Shown here: positions 23,840 to 32,902 of the stretch, piece by piece
How the letters are laid out: each line of letters opens with the position of its first letter
Numbering within the stretch: the first letter of the stretch is position 1
Assembly (NCBI GenBank): GCA_037134755.1
Contig: JBAXLO010000004.1
Location: forward strand, 1-48,215
Origin: JBAXLO01 sp037134755
GTDB taxonomy: Bacteria; Bacteroidota; Bacteroidia; Bacteroidales; JACABE01
DNA length: 48,215 nucleotides
Direction of reading: 5' to 3'
Program-made: the position numbers and the translations under genes
The notes under the pieces: generated by a model
Databases searched by the model: none
What the model was told of the DNA's origin: nothing
Seen by the model: the letters and a program-made list of their open reading frames with translations, nothing else

Positions 23840-25813
23840 ATGTCATTTAGAAGAATATTATTCATCATATCTATATTTATATCAATACCTTTAATCTTAA
23901 AATCACAGGAAGAAGCACCTTGTGGCAAAACCGATAATAAGAAAGTTATAAAGAAATTTGATAAGGCAGTAGATTTATACAGCTCTACCAGCTATTCCGA
24001 AGCCATTAAAATATTGAAAGAAATTACAGAAGATGAGCCTGAATATGCTGATCCATATTTCTTATTGGGAATGATTTATATTAAAAAGGCAGATAAAAAC
24101 ATTATTTCTGCAAAGAAATACTTTAGTCGTGTGATTGAAATTTGCCCTGAGTATGATCCTTACACCTATTATTATTTAGGTGATATATATTATGGTGCTG
24201 AAAAGTATGATACTGCCGCTCTTTATTTTAAAAACTTCCTTAAAGATGTTGATAAAATAAAATCCGATAAAGATTATAAAGATGCTCAGGACAAACATAA
24301 ATGGGCTATGTTTTACGACAATATGTATAAACATCCTGTTCCGTTCGAACCCAAAGTTTTGGATGGCGTTTGCACTCCTCTCGACGAGTTTTTACCATAT
24401 ATAACTGCTGATAATGATTATTGCTATTACACCAGACGCACAGAGCTTCCCATGCTTAAATCAGCAATCTCTTTAGCTGACAAAAAGTATAAAGAAAAGT
24501 TTATGGTAAGTGAACGAAGGAATGGTGTTTTCGATCAGGGAACTGAGATGCCCCCACCTTTCAACATAAGTGAGAATGAAGGTGGTGTAAGCATGACTGC
24601 GGATAATAAATTTCTTGTTTATACCAAATGTAAGGAAATAGATGGAGGCAATTATTATAATTGTGATCTTTGTTATTCTGAGTATATTAACAATGTATGG
24701 ACTTCTATTAAGAATTTGGATAATAATGTAAATACCTCTAAAACTTGGGAGACTCAACCAAGTATTACTGCCGATGGAAAGACCATTTATTTTGTGAGCG
24801 ATCGCCCCGGAGGATACGGTGGTAGTGATATTTACAAAACAATAAAAGATGATAGTGGCAGGTGGTCTAAGCCTATAAATCTTGGGCCTTCGGTTAATAC
24901 TGCGGGTAACGAAAAAACTCCTTTTATTCATACTGATAGTCAGACTTTATACTTTGCTTCGGATGGCTGGCCTGGTATGGGTGGTTATGATATTTATTAT
25001 ATTAAATTGGGTGATGAATACAAATGGACTAAGCCAAAGAATATCGGTTATCCTATTAATTCTAAAGACGATGACATCGGTTTCTTTGTTAGTACTGATG
25101 GTAAATTTGCCTATTTCGCCTCTAATAAGATTAAAGGTGTAGGTGGTTATGATATTTTTTATTTCGATTTGTATGAAGAGGCTCGTCCCGAAAAGGTTTT
25201 GTTCCTTAAAGGAGAATTAAAAGATGAAAAAACAGATCAACCTATTCGTGCTAAACTTGAGCTCACTAATATAGAAACCAAAAAGGTGACTCAGATACCG
25301 GTTGATGAGCAAACCGGTAAGTATATTGCAGTTATGCCCTTTAAGAATGATTATCTTTTGACTATAAAGAAAGATGATTATGCTTACGAATCAAAATATA
25401 TCTCTAAAGAAGATGAAACTTTTCAGCAACCCACCACAGTTGAGCTTAAGATAAAACCCATTGAAGTGGGAGGCTCTTACCAGTTGAAGGACATTAACTT
25501 TGCTACAAATTCTTATGTCCTAAACAAGGAATCAATGCTTATTATTGATGGCTTTATACAGTTTCTTAAAGAAAACGAACGAATTAAAGTAGAAATACAA
25601 GGTCATACTGATAATGTGGGTAATGAGAAGGCTAACCAAGTACTTTCTGAAAACAGGGCTAAGTCAGTTGAAGAATATATGATACAGCAGGGTTTATCAC
25701 CGTTACGATTGAAATACAAGGGCTACGGTGCCAGCAAGCCTATTGCATCCAATCAAACAGATGTGGGTAAAGCCAAGAACCGTAGAACGGTATTTGTTAT
25801 CATCGCTAAATAG
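23840..25813 (+). CDS. OmpA-family protein with TPR, PD40 propeller and CRD domains (PorE-like)
   Basis: 657 residues. Signal peptide (RRILFIISIFISIPLILKSQ, 1-22). Then TPR-like helices (about 35-145), PD40/WD40-like propeller blades with repeated DGKTIYFVSDRPGGYGGSDIY patterns (about 175-440), a carboxypeptidase-regulatory-like beta domain (about 450-540), and a C-terminal OmpA peptidoglycan-binding domain (NFATNSYVLNKES ... VEIQGHTDNVGNEKANQVLSENRA, about 548-657). This order is that of PorE, a T9SS component tying the secretion machine to peptidoglycan. The T9SS cargo at 12977 shows the system is in use here. Many paralogues share this layout, so assignment to PorE itself is tentative. Monocistronic. 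Confidence 0.85.
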   Translation: MSFRRILFIISIFISIPLILKSQEEAPCGKTDNKKVIKKFDKAVDLYSSTSYSEAIKILKEITEDEPEYADPYFLLGMIYIKKADKNIISAKKYFSRVIEICPEYDPYTYYYLGDIYYGAEKYDTAALYFKNFLKDVDKIKSDKDYKDAQDKHKWAMFYDNMYKHPVPFEPKVLDGVCTPLDEFLPYITADNDYCYYTRRTELPMLKSAISLADKKYKEKFMVSERRNGVFDQGTEMPPPFNISENEGGVSMTADNKFLVYTKCKEIDGGNYYNCDLCYSEYINNVWTSIKNLDNNVNTSKTWETQPSITADGKTIYFVSDRPGGYGGSDIYKTIKDDSGRWSKPINLGPSVNTAGNEKTPFIHTDSQTLYFASDGWPGMGGYDIYYIKLGDEYKWTKPKNIGYPINSKDDDIGFFVSTDGKFAYFASNKIKGVGGYDIFYFDLYEEARPEKVLFLKGELKDEKTDQPIRAKLELTNIETKKVTQIPVDEQTGKYIAVMPFKNDYLLTIKKDDYAYESKYISKEDETFQQPTTVELKIKPIEVGGSYQLKDINFATNSYVLNKESMLIIDGFIQFLKENERIKVEIQGHTDNVGNEKANQVLSENRAKSVEEYMIQQGLSPLRLKYKGYGASKPIASNQTDVGKAKNRRTVFVIIAK

Positions 25814-26182
25814 TTTCAGGTACTTTATTCGGATTATGAAGAGGTTTCTGCTGATGAGTAAACTATTTCGGCGTGTTTTTAACATTTCGAATTTTCACTA
25901 ATTACACTTTAGAAGTTCAGCAATTTCGCTTCATGGTTTTATTATGTTAGGCCTAACTTTATACACACCTATAACTAGCATATTTTATAGTTAATTATTC
26001 ATATCACACTTAAAATACAATGGTTTGATATAAACTTTCATTTAATAGTCTTTATTACAAAACCAATTAAGAATTTCTTTACGTAACTCTAATTTAGCTA
26101 ATATTATAGTAGTAATTTAATAAATCAAATTTCAAATTATATTATATTGATTTCTAAACACAATAATCATCATTTCTTATCT
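25814..26182. other. Gene-free spacer before array C
   Basis: About 370 bases of AT-rich DNA after the PorE-like gene. I see no gene, convincing terminator or promoter here. Confidence 0.5.
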
Positions 26183-26539
26183 TTTTATAATAACTATTTA
26201 TAGTTTTGGATAAATTATTTATAATACTAAGGTAATTATTTTCCATATTATACTAATTATTTTTATTATTTAATATATTATTTATATTGTTAAGTATTTA
26301 TTTTATTGTATTATATGAATATTTTATTTCATTTAATAAATATCTTATCATGTTAAACAAATTATTTATTACGTTTATAAATTATATTGAAATGAATAAT
26401 CGTCTAAATGAAATTAAAAATCGTTTAAATGCGATAAATAATCATTTAAATACAATAAATAATTTAATTTATTATATTAAAAAAATCTATTATGACATCT
26501 TAAATTACTATGAAAATAAATATTATTTATTTATTAATT
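26183..26539. repeat. 21-bp tandem array C (degenerate, AT-rich)
   Basis: An AATTATTTA-like core recurs every 21 bases from about 26204 onward. The clearest units are 26393-26476 (TGAATAATCGTCTAAATGAAA, next TTAAAAATCGTTTAAATGC). Up to 17 units can be laid out without slips, but the very low GC makes the outer ones uncertain. An 84-codon open frame through it reads as heptads (NNRLNEI, KNRLNAI, NNHLNTI), which is the 21-base period translated. It ends 30 bases before a -7 box. Confidence 0.65.
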
Positions 26540-26568
26540 AATATAATAGATTTGATAAATTAATTAAT

Positions 26569-26576
26569 TAACTTTG
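26569..26576 (+). promoter_or_regulatory. -7 promoter box downstream of array C
   Basis: TAACTTTG (TAnnTTTG), immediately after the array; it would drive the gene starting at 26681 with a leader of about 100 bases. Confidence 0.5.
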
Positions 26577-26680
26577 CACAATTAATAATGATGTTTTTTG
26601 TGTTGTCAAACAGTATTATTATTAAAATAAATCAACTAATTACTTACATATTGAAAGACACAGAACTTATATATTATACA

Positions 26681-27598
26681 ATGTTTAAAGTGGTGAGCAC
26701 CACTATGCATAAAAACGAAAGTATTTGGGGAGATAATCCTTTGTTAGTTGGTTGTGTGGTACAGTTAGACATTGCAATAGCCGGAATTAAAGATGCTGAT
26801 GTAAATTTATTCGGCAGAACCAAAAACATTACTATTGGCAAAAAAAGTCTTCGAAGGTCTATTACATCTCAAGCATTTTTAATTAAAGATAACATGCGTT
26901 TATATTTTCAAGACAATAATAATATTGAAGATATGCAAATACTTACTTATCCTATAAGCAAATTGAAACTAATGACTGATAGTGATTTCTATGTGGAAGT
27001 ATCATATATTACTGAAAAAGCAGTTGAAATTGCGCCCCAACTTTTGCCTTACAGAATTACTAATGAAATGATTAATAAACTGAAAGTAGATTTGCTTAAG
27101 TTTCATAATATTACTCCAAAAAGAAAAAAGATTTCTACAACTAACGCTAACCTTGTTAAGTTTATACCGGCAAAAGTTAAGGAATGCCGATTAATGCTTA
27201 GGAATTCTATGGACACTCTTGTAAACTCTTATGAAACTACTCAACCAAGTTTTACACTAGCATATAGTGACTCTAGAGAACGTCATCTTTTACCTGGTGC
27301 ACATAAGCATTACACTGTTATTATTAACGGAGTTATAACACAAGTTGACACTACTTCTGCCTTATCAAATGTAAATATTAGTGCAGGTAAAAAGAAAAAG
27401 CTTACAATTAGTGACATTAAAGGCAATTATATTATTAAAATGTACACCAAAGATGCCGATAACATTACATTTACACATCCTGGATTTGAACCTCAAAAAA
27501 TAGCAATAACATTATTAGAACCTGAAAAACATAAGAAAGCAGAACTCACAATAAATGTTGAAATGGTGAAGAATAGTATAAATACAAGGCTGAAATAG
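26681..27598 (+). CDS. Helical protein with C-terminal carboxypeptidase-regulatory-like domain
   Basis: 305 residues from the ATG at 26681; an in-frame ATG at 26588 adds 31 hydrophobic residues but lies about five bases from the predicted transcription start. Residues 1-210 look mostly helical, with phrases such as LLPYRITNEMINKLKVDLLKFHNITPKRK, ANLVKFIPAKVKECRLMLRNSMDTLV and PSFTLAYSDSRERHL. The last ~90 residues (VITQVDTTSALSNVNISAG, then ISDIKGNYIIKMYTKD) have the rhythm of a carboxypeptidase-regulatory beta domain. I recall this order (helical bundle with an LxxYGIT-like motif, ARxIxD, then CRD) in a large uncharacterised Bacteroidota family. No signal peptide, although such beta domains are usually extracellular. 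It directly follows array C. Confidence 0.6.
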   Translation: MFKVVSTTMHKNESIWGDNPLLVGCVVQLDIAIAGIKDADVNLFGRTKNITIGKKSLRRSITSQAFLIKDNMRLYFQDNNNIEDMQILTYPISKLKLMTDSDFYVEVSYITEKAVEIAPQLLPYRITNEMINKLKVDLLKFHNITPKRKKISTTNANLVKFIPAKVKECRLMLRNSMDTLVNSYETTQPSFTLAYSDSRERHLLPGAHKHYTVIINGVITQVDTTSALSNVNISAGKKKKLTISDIKGNYIIKMYTKDADNITFTHPGFEPQKIAITLLEPEKHKKAELTINVEMVKNSINTRLK

Positions 27599-27661
27599 TA
27601 ATATTTGAGAAATGTATTCTTATTCATTTTTGACCTATAAGTATTTTAAGAATTTATATTA

Positions 27662-28279
27662 TTAGAAATTATAAACAGGATGTTGCTGTTTGCTAGATAC
27701 TCCTATATTAACTGATATTCCTATATCCATTCTAAAGCCACTCCACTCTCTTAGATTAGAGCTGGAATTAACTCTTGCATAATCGTTTCCAAGATCTATA
27801 TAATAAGAAATAAATTTATCAATACGATGCAAATAACCTACCGAAAACACATAACCAAAAACATTAGCATCAATTTTAGAGGTTGATTCGGTGATTACAT
27901 TATAAGTAAAGCCCAGCTTTAGTTGAATATAATCATTACTTCTAATACGATAGGGACGAATAATGCCAAAACTATATTCTTTTTTAATAGCCGAAATCTG
28001 TGTAGAGTCTGAAGTAGTGCCTCTTAAATTATTTTCAACAGTCATACCGGTGAATCTAAACCAGGGACGATAAGCCCATCTGGAAGTACCAAAATCAAGA
28101 CTAACGGAATAAGTAAAGTATGATTTTGCATTGTAAAGATTCTGAAAGATTTCGTTACGGGGGAAAAACACACCAACTTCAGGTGAAACATTAATGATAC
28201 CATAACGAATTGAATCTGTTTGAGCATTGCCTTTTAATGTTACTAATGCTATGATTGCTATGATGATATATTTCTTCAT
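27662..28279 (-). CDS. Small outer-membrane beta-barrel-like protein
   Basis: 205 residues. Signal peptide KKYIIIAIIALVTLKGNAQ (1-20). The rest alternates polar and hydrophobic residues in strands of 9-12 (RYGIINVSPEVGVFFP, YFTYSVSLDFGTSRWAYRPWF, IQLKLGFTYNV, GFRMDIGISVNIG), typical of an eight-strand outer-membrane barrel. No family name can be given. Upstream in-frame ATGs exist to 28420, but the -7 box at 28313-28320 lies inside that extension, and the signal peptide begins at 28279. It is convergent with the CRD-protein gene, with a gap of 63 bases. Confidence 0.75.
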   Translation of the reverse strand: MKKYIIIAIIALVTLKGNAQTDSIRYGIINVSPEVGVFFPRNEIFQNLYNAKSYFTYSVSLDFGTSRWAYRPWFRFTGMTVENNLRGTTSDSTQISAIKKEYSFGIIRPYRIRSNDYIQLKLGFTYNVITESTSKIDANVFGYVFSVGYLHRIDKFISYYIDLGNDYARVNSSSNLREWSGFRMDIGISVNIGVSSKQQHPVYNF

Positions 28280-28312
28280 ATTAATACAATTAGATTGTTT
28301 GATTTGATAGTA

Positions 28313-28320
28313 CAAACTTA
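28313..28320 (-). promoter_or_regulatory. -7 promoter box of the barrel-protein gene
   Basis: Minus-strand TAAGTTTG (TAnnTTTG), about 33 bases upstream of the start at 28279; it decides against the longer reading. Confidence 0.5.
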
Positions 28321-28361
28321 CGATACTTTTTGTTAATGACAATATTATTTTAATAAAAAAA

Positions 28362-28391
28362 GAAAGAGAATGTCTTTCAACACTCTCTTTC
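28362..28391 (-). terminator. Intrinsic terminator downstream of fabD
   Basis: 8-bp stem GAAAGAGA/TCTCTTTC with a 14-base loop; on the minus strand it is followed by TTTTTTTATT. It lies 150 bases past the fabD stop. Confidence 0.7.
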
Positions 28392-28540
28392 AACCTAAAA
28401 AACAAAATTATAAAACTCACTTAAATATCTACAAAGATAAGCATTTTATGCTTACCAATGCTCATTTATTTGTTATAATAAAAAATATCTTTCAACTTAC
28501 TTACTTTATGCTTTTTAAAAAGATATTTTTATTAAAATTA

Positions 28541-29419
28541 TTAAGCACTCATCGTTTCAACATCCGACTTTACTTTCTTTATCAAACCTTGTAACACAGT
28601 ACCGGGTCCAACTTCTACGAAAGTAGTACCACCATCAGCAATCATGTTTTCAGCTATCTGTGTCCAACGAACCGGAGACGTTAACTGAGCTATAAGATTC
28701 TTTTTGATTTCGATTGGATCTATTATCGGCTGAGCATTTACATTCTGGTAAACAGGGCAAATAGGTGTATTAAACTCTGTAGAATTAATAGCTTCAGCTA
28801 ACTCAACTCTTGCAGGCTCCATCAAAGGAGAGTGGAAAGCACCACCAACTTTCAATGGTAACGCACGTTTAGCACCAGCTGCTTTAATCTTTTCGCAAGC
28901 TATTTCAATACCTTTCATCGAACCTGAAATAACTAATTGTCCGGGACTATTATAGTTAGCAGGAACTACAACTTCGTTGATTGAAGCACAAATATCTTCT
29001 ACCGTTTTATCATCAATACCTAAGATAGCAGCCATAGTTGAAGGCTCTGCTTCACAAGCTTTTTGCATAGCATTAGCACGCTTAGCTACTAAACGTAAAC
29101 CACTTTCGAACGTTAAAGTCTTATTAGCAACTAATGCTGAGAACTCACCTAATGAATGACCTGCAACCATATCAGGTTTGAAATCAGCACCCAAAGTATG
29201 TGCAAGAATTACTGAATGTAAGAAGATAGCAGGTTGGGTAACTTTAGTCTGAACAAGATCCTCAGGAGTACCTTCGAACATAAGGTCGGTAATGCGGAAA
29301 CCAAGTATTTCATTAGCTTTCTCGAACATTGCTTTAGCTTCAGGATTAGTATCATAAAGATCTTTCCCCATTCCAATAAATTGTGCTCCCTGACCGGGAA
29401 ATACGTAAGCTTTTTTCAT
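28541..29419 (-). CDS. fabD: Malonyl-CoA:ACP transacylase FabD
   Basis: 292 residues, the normal length. It moves malonyl groups from CoA to acyl carrier protein at the start of fatty-acid elongation. N-terminal KAYVFPGQGAQFIGMGKDLY (about 3-22); nucleophile Ser in GHSLGEFSAL (about 90-99); the second catalytic site in GGAFHSPLMEPA (His about 197). A terminator-like hairpin lies between it and the upstream Bax-inhibitor gene, only 22 bases before the ATG, and I see no -7 box in between, so expression probably depends on read-through from upstream. Confidence 0.96.
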   Translation of the reverse strand: MKKAYVFPGQGAQFIGMGKDLYDTNPEAKAMFEKANEILGFRITDLMFEGTPEDLVQTKVTQPAIFLHSVILAHTLGADFKPDMVAGHSLGEFSALVANKTLTFESGLRLVAKRANAMQKACEAEPSTMAAILGIDDKTVEDICASINEVVVPANYNSPGQLVISGSMKGIEIACEKIKAAGAKRALPLKVGGAFHSPLMEPARVELAEAINSTEFNTPICPVYQNVNAQPIIDPIEIKKNLIAQLTSPVRWTQIAENMIADGGTTFVEVGPGTVLQGLIKKVKSDVETMSA

Positions 29420-29441
29420 GTGATATTCTTTTAAATTAAAA

Positions 29442-29468
29442 AACTCTCCCTTTGAATTCAGGAGAGTT
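29442..29468 (-). terminator. Terminator or attenuator between the Bax-inhibitor gene and fabD
   Basis: 8-bp stem AACTCTCC/GGAGAGTT, 11-base loop, then TTTTTTAATTT on the minus strand. Because it sits 22 bases before fabD, it can act as an attenuator. Confidence 0.75.
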
Positions 29469-29509
29469 CTATGTTTATAAATAAAATTTTTAAATAAATT
29501 AAAATCTTC

Positions 29510-30241
29510 TTATTTTCTATTACCAAAAAAACGCAATAAAAATAAGAACAAGTTGATAAAGTCAAGATAAAGGTTTAATGCACCCATAATCATAGCTTTC
29601 TTCATGCTTTCGGAACCATTAACTGTGGTTTCACCAATTCGCTTTAGCTTTTGAACATCATAAGCCGTAAGACCAGTAAAAATAAGCACACCTAAGAAAC
29701 TAATAACATATTGCATAGTGCCACTTTGCATAAACATATTGACAACTGAAGCAATAATGATGCCAATAAGCGCCATAAATAATAGAGAACCCATTTTGGT
29801 AAGGTCTGTACTAGTAGTATATCCGGCAATTGCCATCACACCAAACATTCCGGCACAAATACCAAAAGTAGCAAAGATGGACCCTAATGTGTAAGCTAAA
29901 AATATAAAACTTAAACTCATACCCATCAATACGGCGAAGATTGTAAACAGAAGTGTTAATACAGGTGAAGAGAGCTTGTTATAACCCATACTCATTATTA
30001 AAACAAAACCTAATGGTGAAAGCATTACAAACCATCCAAAGCCTGTCATTCCTCCAGCTTCAGGGTTAATAAGCATTGAGAGAAGGTTTTCGCTTGTACC
30101 AAAAAGGTATGAAGTAATAGCTGTTACTGTTAGTGCTAAGAACATCCAGGAAAACACACCTGTCATAAATGTTTTAGTAGCTGATGCTACTTCAAAAGAA
30201 TTATCATATTGATAATTTTTGTTTTGATCTAAATTATACAT
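29510..30241 (-). CDS. Bax inhibitor-1/YccA family membrane protein
   Basis: 243 residues with seven hydrophobic segments. The family includes YccA, an inner-membrane modulator of FtsH, and calcium-leak proteins of the BI-1 type. Family marks: FMTGVFSWMFLALTVTAITSYL (TM1, about 26-47), GAxxFxxxxxYG-like ATFGICAGMFGVMAIAGYTTSTDL (about 130-153), LTAYDVQKLKRIGE (about 190-203), and the C-terminal ALNLYLDFINLFLFLLRFFGNRK, with its conserved aspartate. A -7 box lies about 27 bases upstream of the ATG. Confidence 0.92.
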   Translation of the reverse strand: MYNLDQNKNYQYDNSFEVASATKTFMTGVFSWMFLALTVTAITSYLFGTSENLLSMLINPEAGGMTGFGWFVMLSPLGFVLIMSMGYNKLSSPVLTLLFTIFAVLMGMSLSFIFLAYTLGSIFATFGICAGMFGVMAIAGYTTSTDLTKMGSLLFMALIGIIIASVVNMFMQSGTMQYVISFLGVLIFTGLTAYDVQKLKRIGETTVNGSESMKKAMIMGALNLYLDFINLFLFLLRFFGNRK

Positions 30242-30267
30242 GTTTTTATTTGTTTTAAATTCGTTTG

Positions 30268-30275
30268 CAAAGATA
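30268..30275 (-). promoter_or_regulatory. -7 promoter box of the Bax-inhibitor gene
   Basis: Minus-strand TATCTTTG (TAnnTTTG); may also serve fabD by read-through. Confidence 0.5.
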
Positions 30276-30326
30276 ATATATTTTAACGAATGTTGATAGA
30301 TATTATTATCTTTAGTATTTTAAAAA

Positions 30327-30359
30327 GGCGTTTAGGCTTTAGACTATTAGGCTATTAGG
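30327..30359. repeat. 9-bp repeats after the hydrolase stop
   Basis: On the minus strand CCTAATAG, CCTAATAGT, CTAAAGC, CTAAACGCC, beginning 18 bases after the hydrolase stop. The unit resembles CCTAAAGTG at the rimO stop and 16715. Confidence 0.45.
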
Positions 30360-30376
30360 AAAACAAAATATTGAGT

Positions 30377-31171
30377 CTAAATATCTAAAGCCATCTTCTT
30401 AAAGAAATCTACAACTATTGTTGTAACTTCTTCTTCTTTTTCTTTATGTGGAAAATGAGAACATTCTTTGATCACAGTTGTTTCAACTTTATTTTTAACT
30501 GCTTTCTTTATTACATTTATCTGTTCCAACGTTCCATATTCATCTTTATCACCATAAATAACCATAAGTGGAGTTGTGATTGAAGCCATTTCTTCAATAA
30601 TATTCCAGTCTTTTTGCAAAACATTCGTCCATGTTAAAGCCCATCCATAAAACATTGAATCTGTCTTTTCATTATGATATTTAATGAGAAGAGGCTTTAG
30701 AACTCCATTTTCATAATCGTTAATAGTATCGTGAATCCCACTAATGGAAACATTTTCAATAATAACATGGGGAGCTTCCGAAACCACAGCTATCAGCTTT
30801 TCGGAATGATGAGCGGCATAAATCAAAACGATAGTGGCTCCATCACTATGCCCAAAAAGTATTATTTTATTGGTGATGTTAAGCTTTTCAATAAGTTGCG
30901 GGAGTATAGTCAAAGCTTCATAATGAAGATAACGTGAATCACGGGCTTGAGTAAAAGCAGATGACTTTCCATAGCCTAACCTATCATAAACCAAAGCAGG
31001 ACATTGCATCAGATTGCTTATTCTTTCGGGAAACTTTCCCCATTGTTTAATACTTCCCAAACCATGGTGAAGAAATATAATAACGGGTTTGCCTTCAGCT
31101 ATGAGTTTAAGATTAATCCATTCATAATGTATCTCGTGATCTTTAATTGTAACAGCTCCTATTTTATTCAT
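30377..31171 (-). CDS. Alpha/beta hydrolase
   Basis: 264 residues, cytoplasmic (no signal). Fold motifs: the oxyanion-hole region IIFLHHGLGSIKQWGKFP (about 31-48), the nucleophile elbow GHSDGAT (Ser, about 108), the acid in IYGDKDEYG (Asp, about 214), and the catalytic His in ECSHFPHKEK (about 241). The set is complete, so it is probably an active esterase, lipase or C-C hydrolase; the substrate is unknown. Its ATG lies six bases after the stop of the FabK-like gene on the same strand, so the two are co-transcribed. Confidence 0.85.
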   Translation of the reverse strand: MNKIGAVTIKDHEIHYEWINLKLIAEGKPVIIFLHHGLGSIKQWGKFPERISNLMQCPALVYDRLGYGKSSAFTQARDSRYLHYEALTILPQLIEKLNITNKIILFGHSDGATIVLIYAAHHSEKLIAVVSEAPHVIIENVSISGIHDTINDYENGVLKPLLIKYHNEKTDSMFYGWALTWTNVLQKDWNIIEEMASITTPLMVIYGDKDEYGTLEQINVIKKAVKNKVETTVIKECSHFPHKEKEEEVTTIVVDFFKKMALDI

Positions 31172-31177
31172 CTAATC

Positions 31178-32122
31178 TTAGAATTGTATGTTGTTAAGTT
31201 CAGCTTTAGCTTCGTTAAACTCATTTATTATTTCTTTTATAATTTCAGAAGCAGGTTTAATTTCATTAATAATACCTGCTATCTGCCCTATTTCCAGTTC
31301 GCCCACATTAAGATTGCCTTCAAACATTCCTTGCTTAGCTCTACCTCTTCCAAGTAGTTCGGAAAGTTCTTCATAAGAAGCTCCATTGCTTTCTTTATCC
31401 TTAACTTGATTAAAGAATTCATTCTTAAGTAATCTTACGGGACCAATCTTCTTTAAGGAAAGGAGAGTGTCTCCATCTCCGGCTTCCAAAACTTTATGCT
31501 TAAAGTTTAAATGTGCAGAAGATTCTTCCGAAGCAACAAACCTGCTACCTATCTGAATACCATCCGCACCAAGCGCCATAGCTGCAAGCATGCCTTTTCC
31601 AGTAGCAATACCTCCTGCAGCAATTAGAGGGATAGTAACAGCCTGTTTAACCAATGGAATTAATGCCATTGTGGTGGTTTCTTCAATGCCATTGTGACCA
31701 CCGGCTTCAAAACCTTCAGCAACTATTGCATCAACTCCTGCTTCTTCACTCTTTTTGGCAAACTTAACATTGGAAACAACATGAATAACTTTAATATTAT
31801 GTGCCTTAAAATGGGTAGTCCATTTGGCAGGGTTTCCAGCAGAAGTAACCACAACTTGAACGCCTTCTTCAATAATAATTTTAATGAAATCTTCAGCATT
31901 GGCATACATAAGCGGAATATTAACACCAAAAGGTTTATCGGTGGCGGCCTTACATTTACGTATATGTTCCGTAAGGATTTCATTATTCATAGAACCCGAA
32001 CCTATAAGTCCTAAGCCTCCGGCATTACTAACGGCAGCAGCTAATTGCCAGCCGCTACACCATATCATCCCTGCCTGAATAATGGGGTACTTGATGTTAA
32101 GTAATTGTGTAATTCTATTCAT
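31178..32122 (-). CDS. FMN-dependent nitronate monooxygenase/FabK-like enoyl-ACP reductase family protein
   Basis: 314 residues from the family-typical start MNRITQLLNIKYPIIQAGM. A TIM-barrel flavoprotein of the 2-nitropropane dioxygenase superfamily. Motifs: SNAGGLGLIGSGSM (about 32-45), GVNIPLM (about 66-72), the histidine motif EGFEAGGHNG (about 138-147), and the FMN phosphate loop PLIAAGGIATGKGM ... ALGADGIQIGSRF (about 166-194). FabK (enoyl-ACP reductase II) and nitronate monooxygenase share these. A FabK role would fit fabD 1.8 kb away, but the sequence alone does not decide. An ATG eleven codons upstream is less family-like. First gene of an operon with the hydrolase. Confidence 0.87.
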   Translation of the reverse strand: MNRITQLLNIKYPIIQAGMIWCSGWQLAAAVSNAGGLGLIGSGSMNNEILTEHIRKCKAATDKPFGVNIPLMYANAEDFIKIIIEEGVQVVVTSAGNPAKWTTHFKAHNIKVIHVVSNVKFAKKSEEAGVDAIVAEGFEAGGHNGIEETTTMALIPLVKQAVTIPLIAAGGIATGKGMLAAMALGADGIQIGSRFVASEESSAHLNFKHKVLEAGDGDTLLSLKKIGPVRLLKNEFFNQVKDKESNGASYEELSELLGRGRAKQGMFEGNLNVGELEIGQIAGIINEIKPASEIIKEIINEFNEAKAELNNIQF

Positions 32123-32321
32123 AAAAATTGGTTTAATGTTATGTTGATTAAACAATTTAAGCTTTATAAAGTTTTTGGAGGCTTTTCGCGTATGTGCGGG
32201 ATTAGACTTTTAGGAAAAAGTATAAATAGTATTAGTTGGGTAGTAAATTTAAGTAAATTATTTTAGCGCATAAGTATCACTGCGATTTTCGAAACCCCTG
32301 TCATTGCTCAGTTTTATGAAA

Positions 32322-32552
32322 AAGTGGTCGATATCTTAGCTCAAGGTGTCGATATTTTCTGTTGAGGTGTCAATATTTTTATGTTAGGTGTTAATAATTT
32401 CTGTTGAGGTGTCGATATTTTTTGCTGAGGTGTCAATATTTTTGGCATAGGTGTCGATATTTTTTCAAAAAAAAATAAATATATTTGCAGGGTAGTCAAT
32501 AATTTTTGTGGAGGTGTCAATAACTTGAAAAAGGGGGTTAATAATTTTAGGT
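32322..32552. repeat. 21-bp tandem array D (11 units)
   Basis: Eleven 21-base units without indels; consensus GAGGTGTCRATATTTTTTG. The first and eighth units are the most eroded. The unit is unrelated to the other arrays. It lies 167 bases upstream of the FabK-like gene's leader, in an 890-base gap that otherwise holds no gene. Confidence 0.9.
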
Positions 32553-32625
32553 AATTTATAAAGCATATTTGGTCAGAATTGAATGATTTTTTATCAGGAT
32601 TAAATCACATTAAACCTCACCTAAA

Positions 32626-32646
32626 TCCTCTCCTGAGAGGAGAGGA
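32626..32646. repeat. CCTCTCC/GGAGAGG palindrome
   Basis: Perfect 9-bp arms (TCCTCTCCT) around GAG, preceded by ACCTCACCT. The same element type occurs at 36874 and 37005, and in half form near 47309. Dispersed non-coding repeat. The 250 bases after it hold no gene. Confidence 0.75.
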
Positions 32647-32902
32647 CTTCAAGAAATAAGAATGAAATAATAATATATTTGGAAGAAATCATATTGTTCA
32701 GAGAATAAATATACTGGAATTTTTATTGAATGACATTATTTGAGATATGAAGTTTATTTGAGATGGGACTATTGATTATTAAGTTTTGTCTTTTTTCACG
32801 CAAAGTAAAACAAAGGAATTCGCAAAGGACGCAAAGAATACAATTGATGGACAATAAGTGGGGAATTTTGTGATTTGGCGATTTAAGGAATTAATAAAAT
32901 AG

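Noticed and set aside
26287..26541. 84-codon open frame with coiled-coil-like heptads
   Set aside because: The heptads are the 21-bp array C read in one frame. No promoter or ribosome-binding site precedes it, and composition is that of the spacer.
28280..28420. 47-residue N-terminal extension of the barrel protein
   Set aside because: The extension covers the -7 box at 28313-28320 and would bury the signal peptide that starts at 28279.
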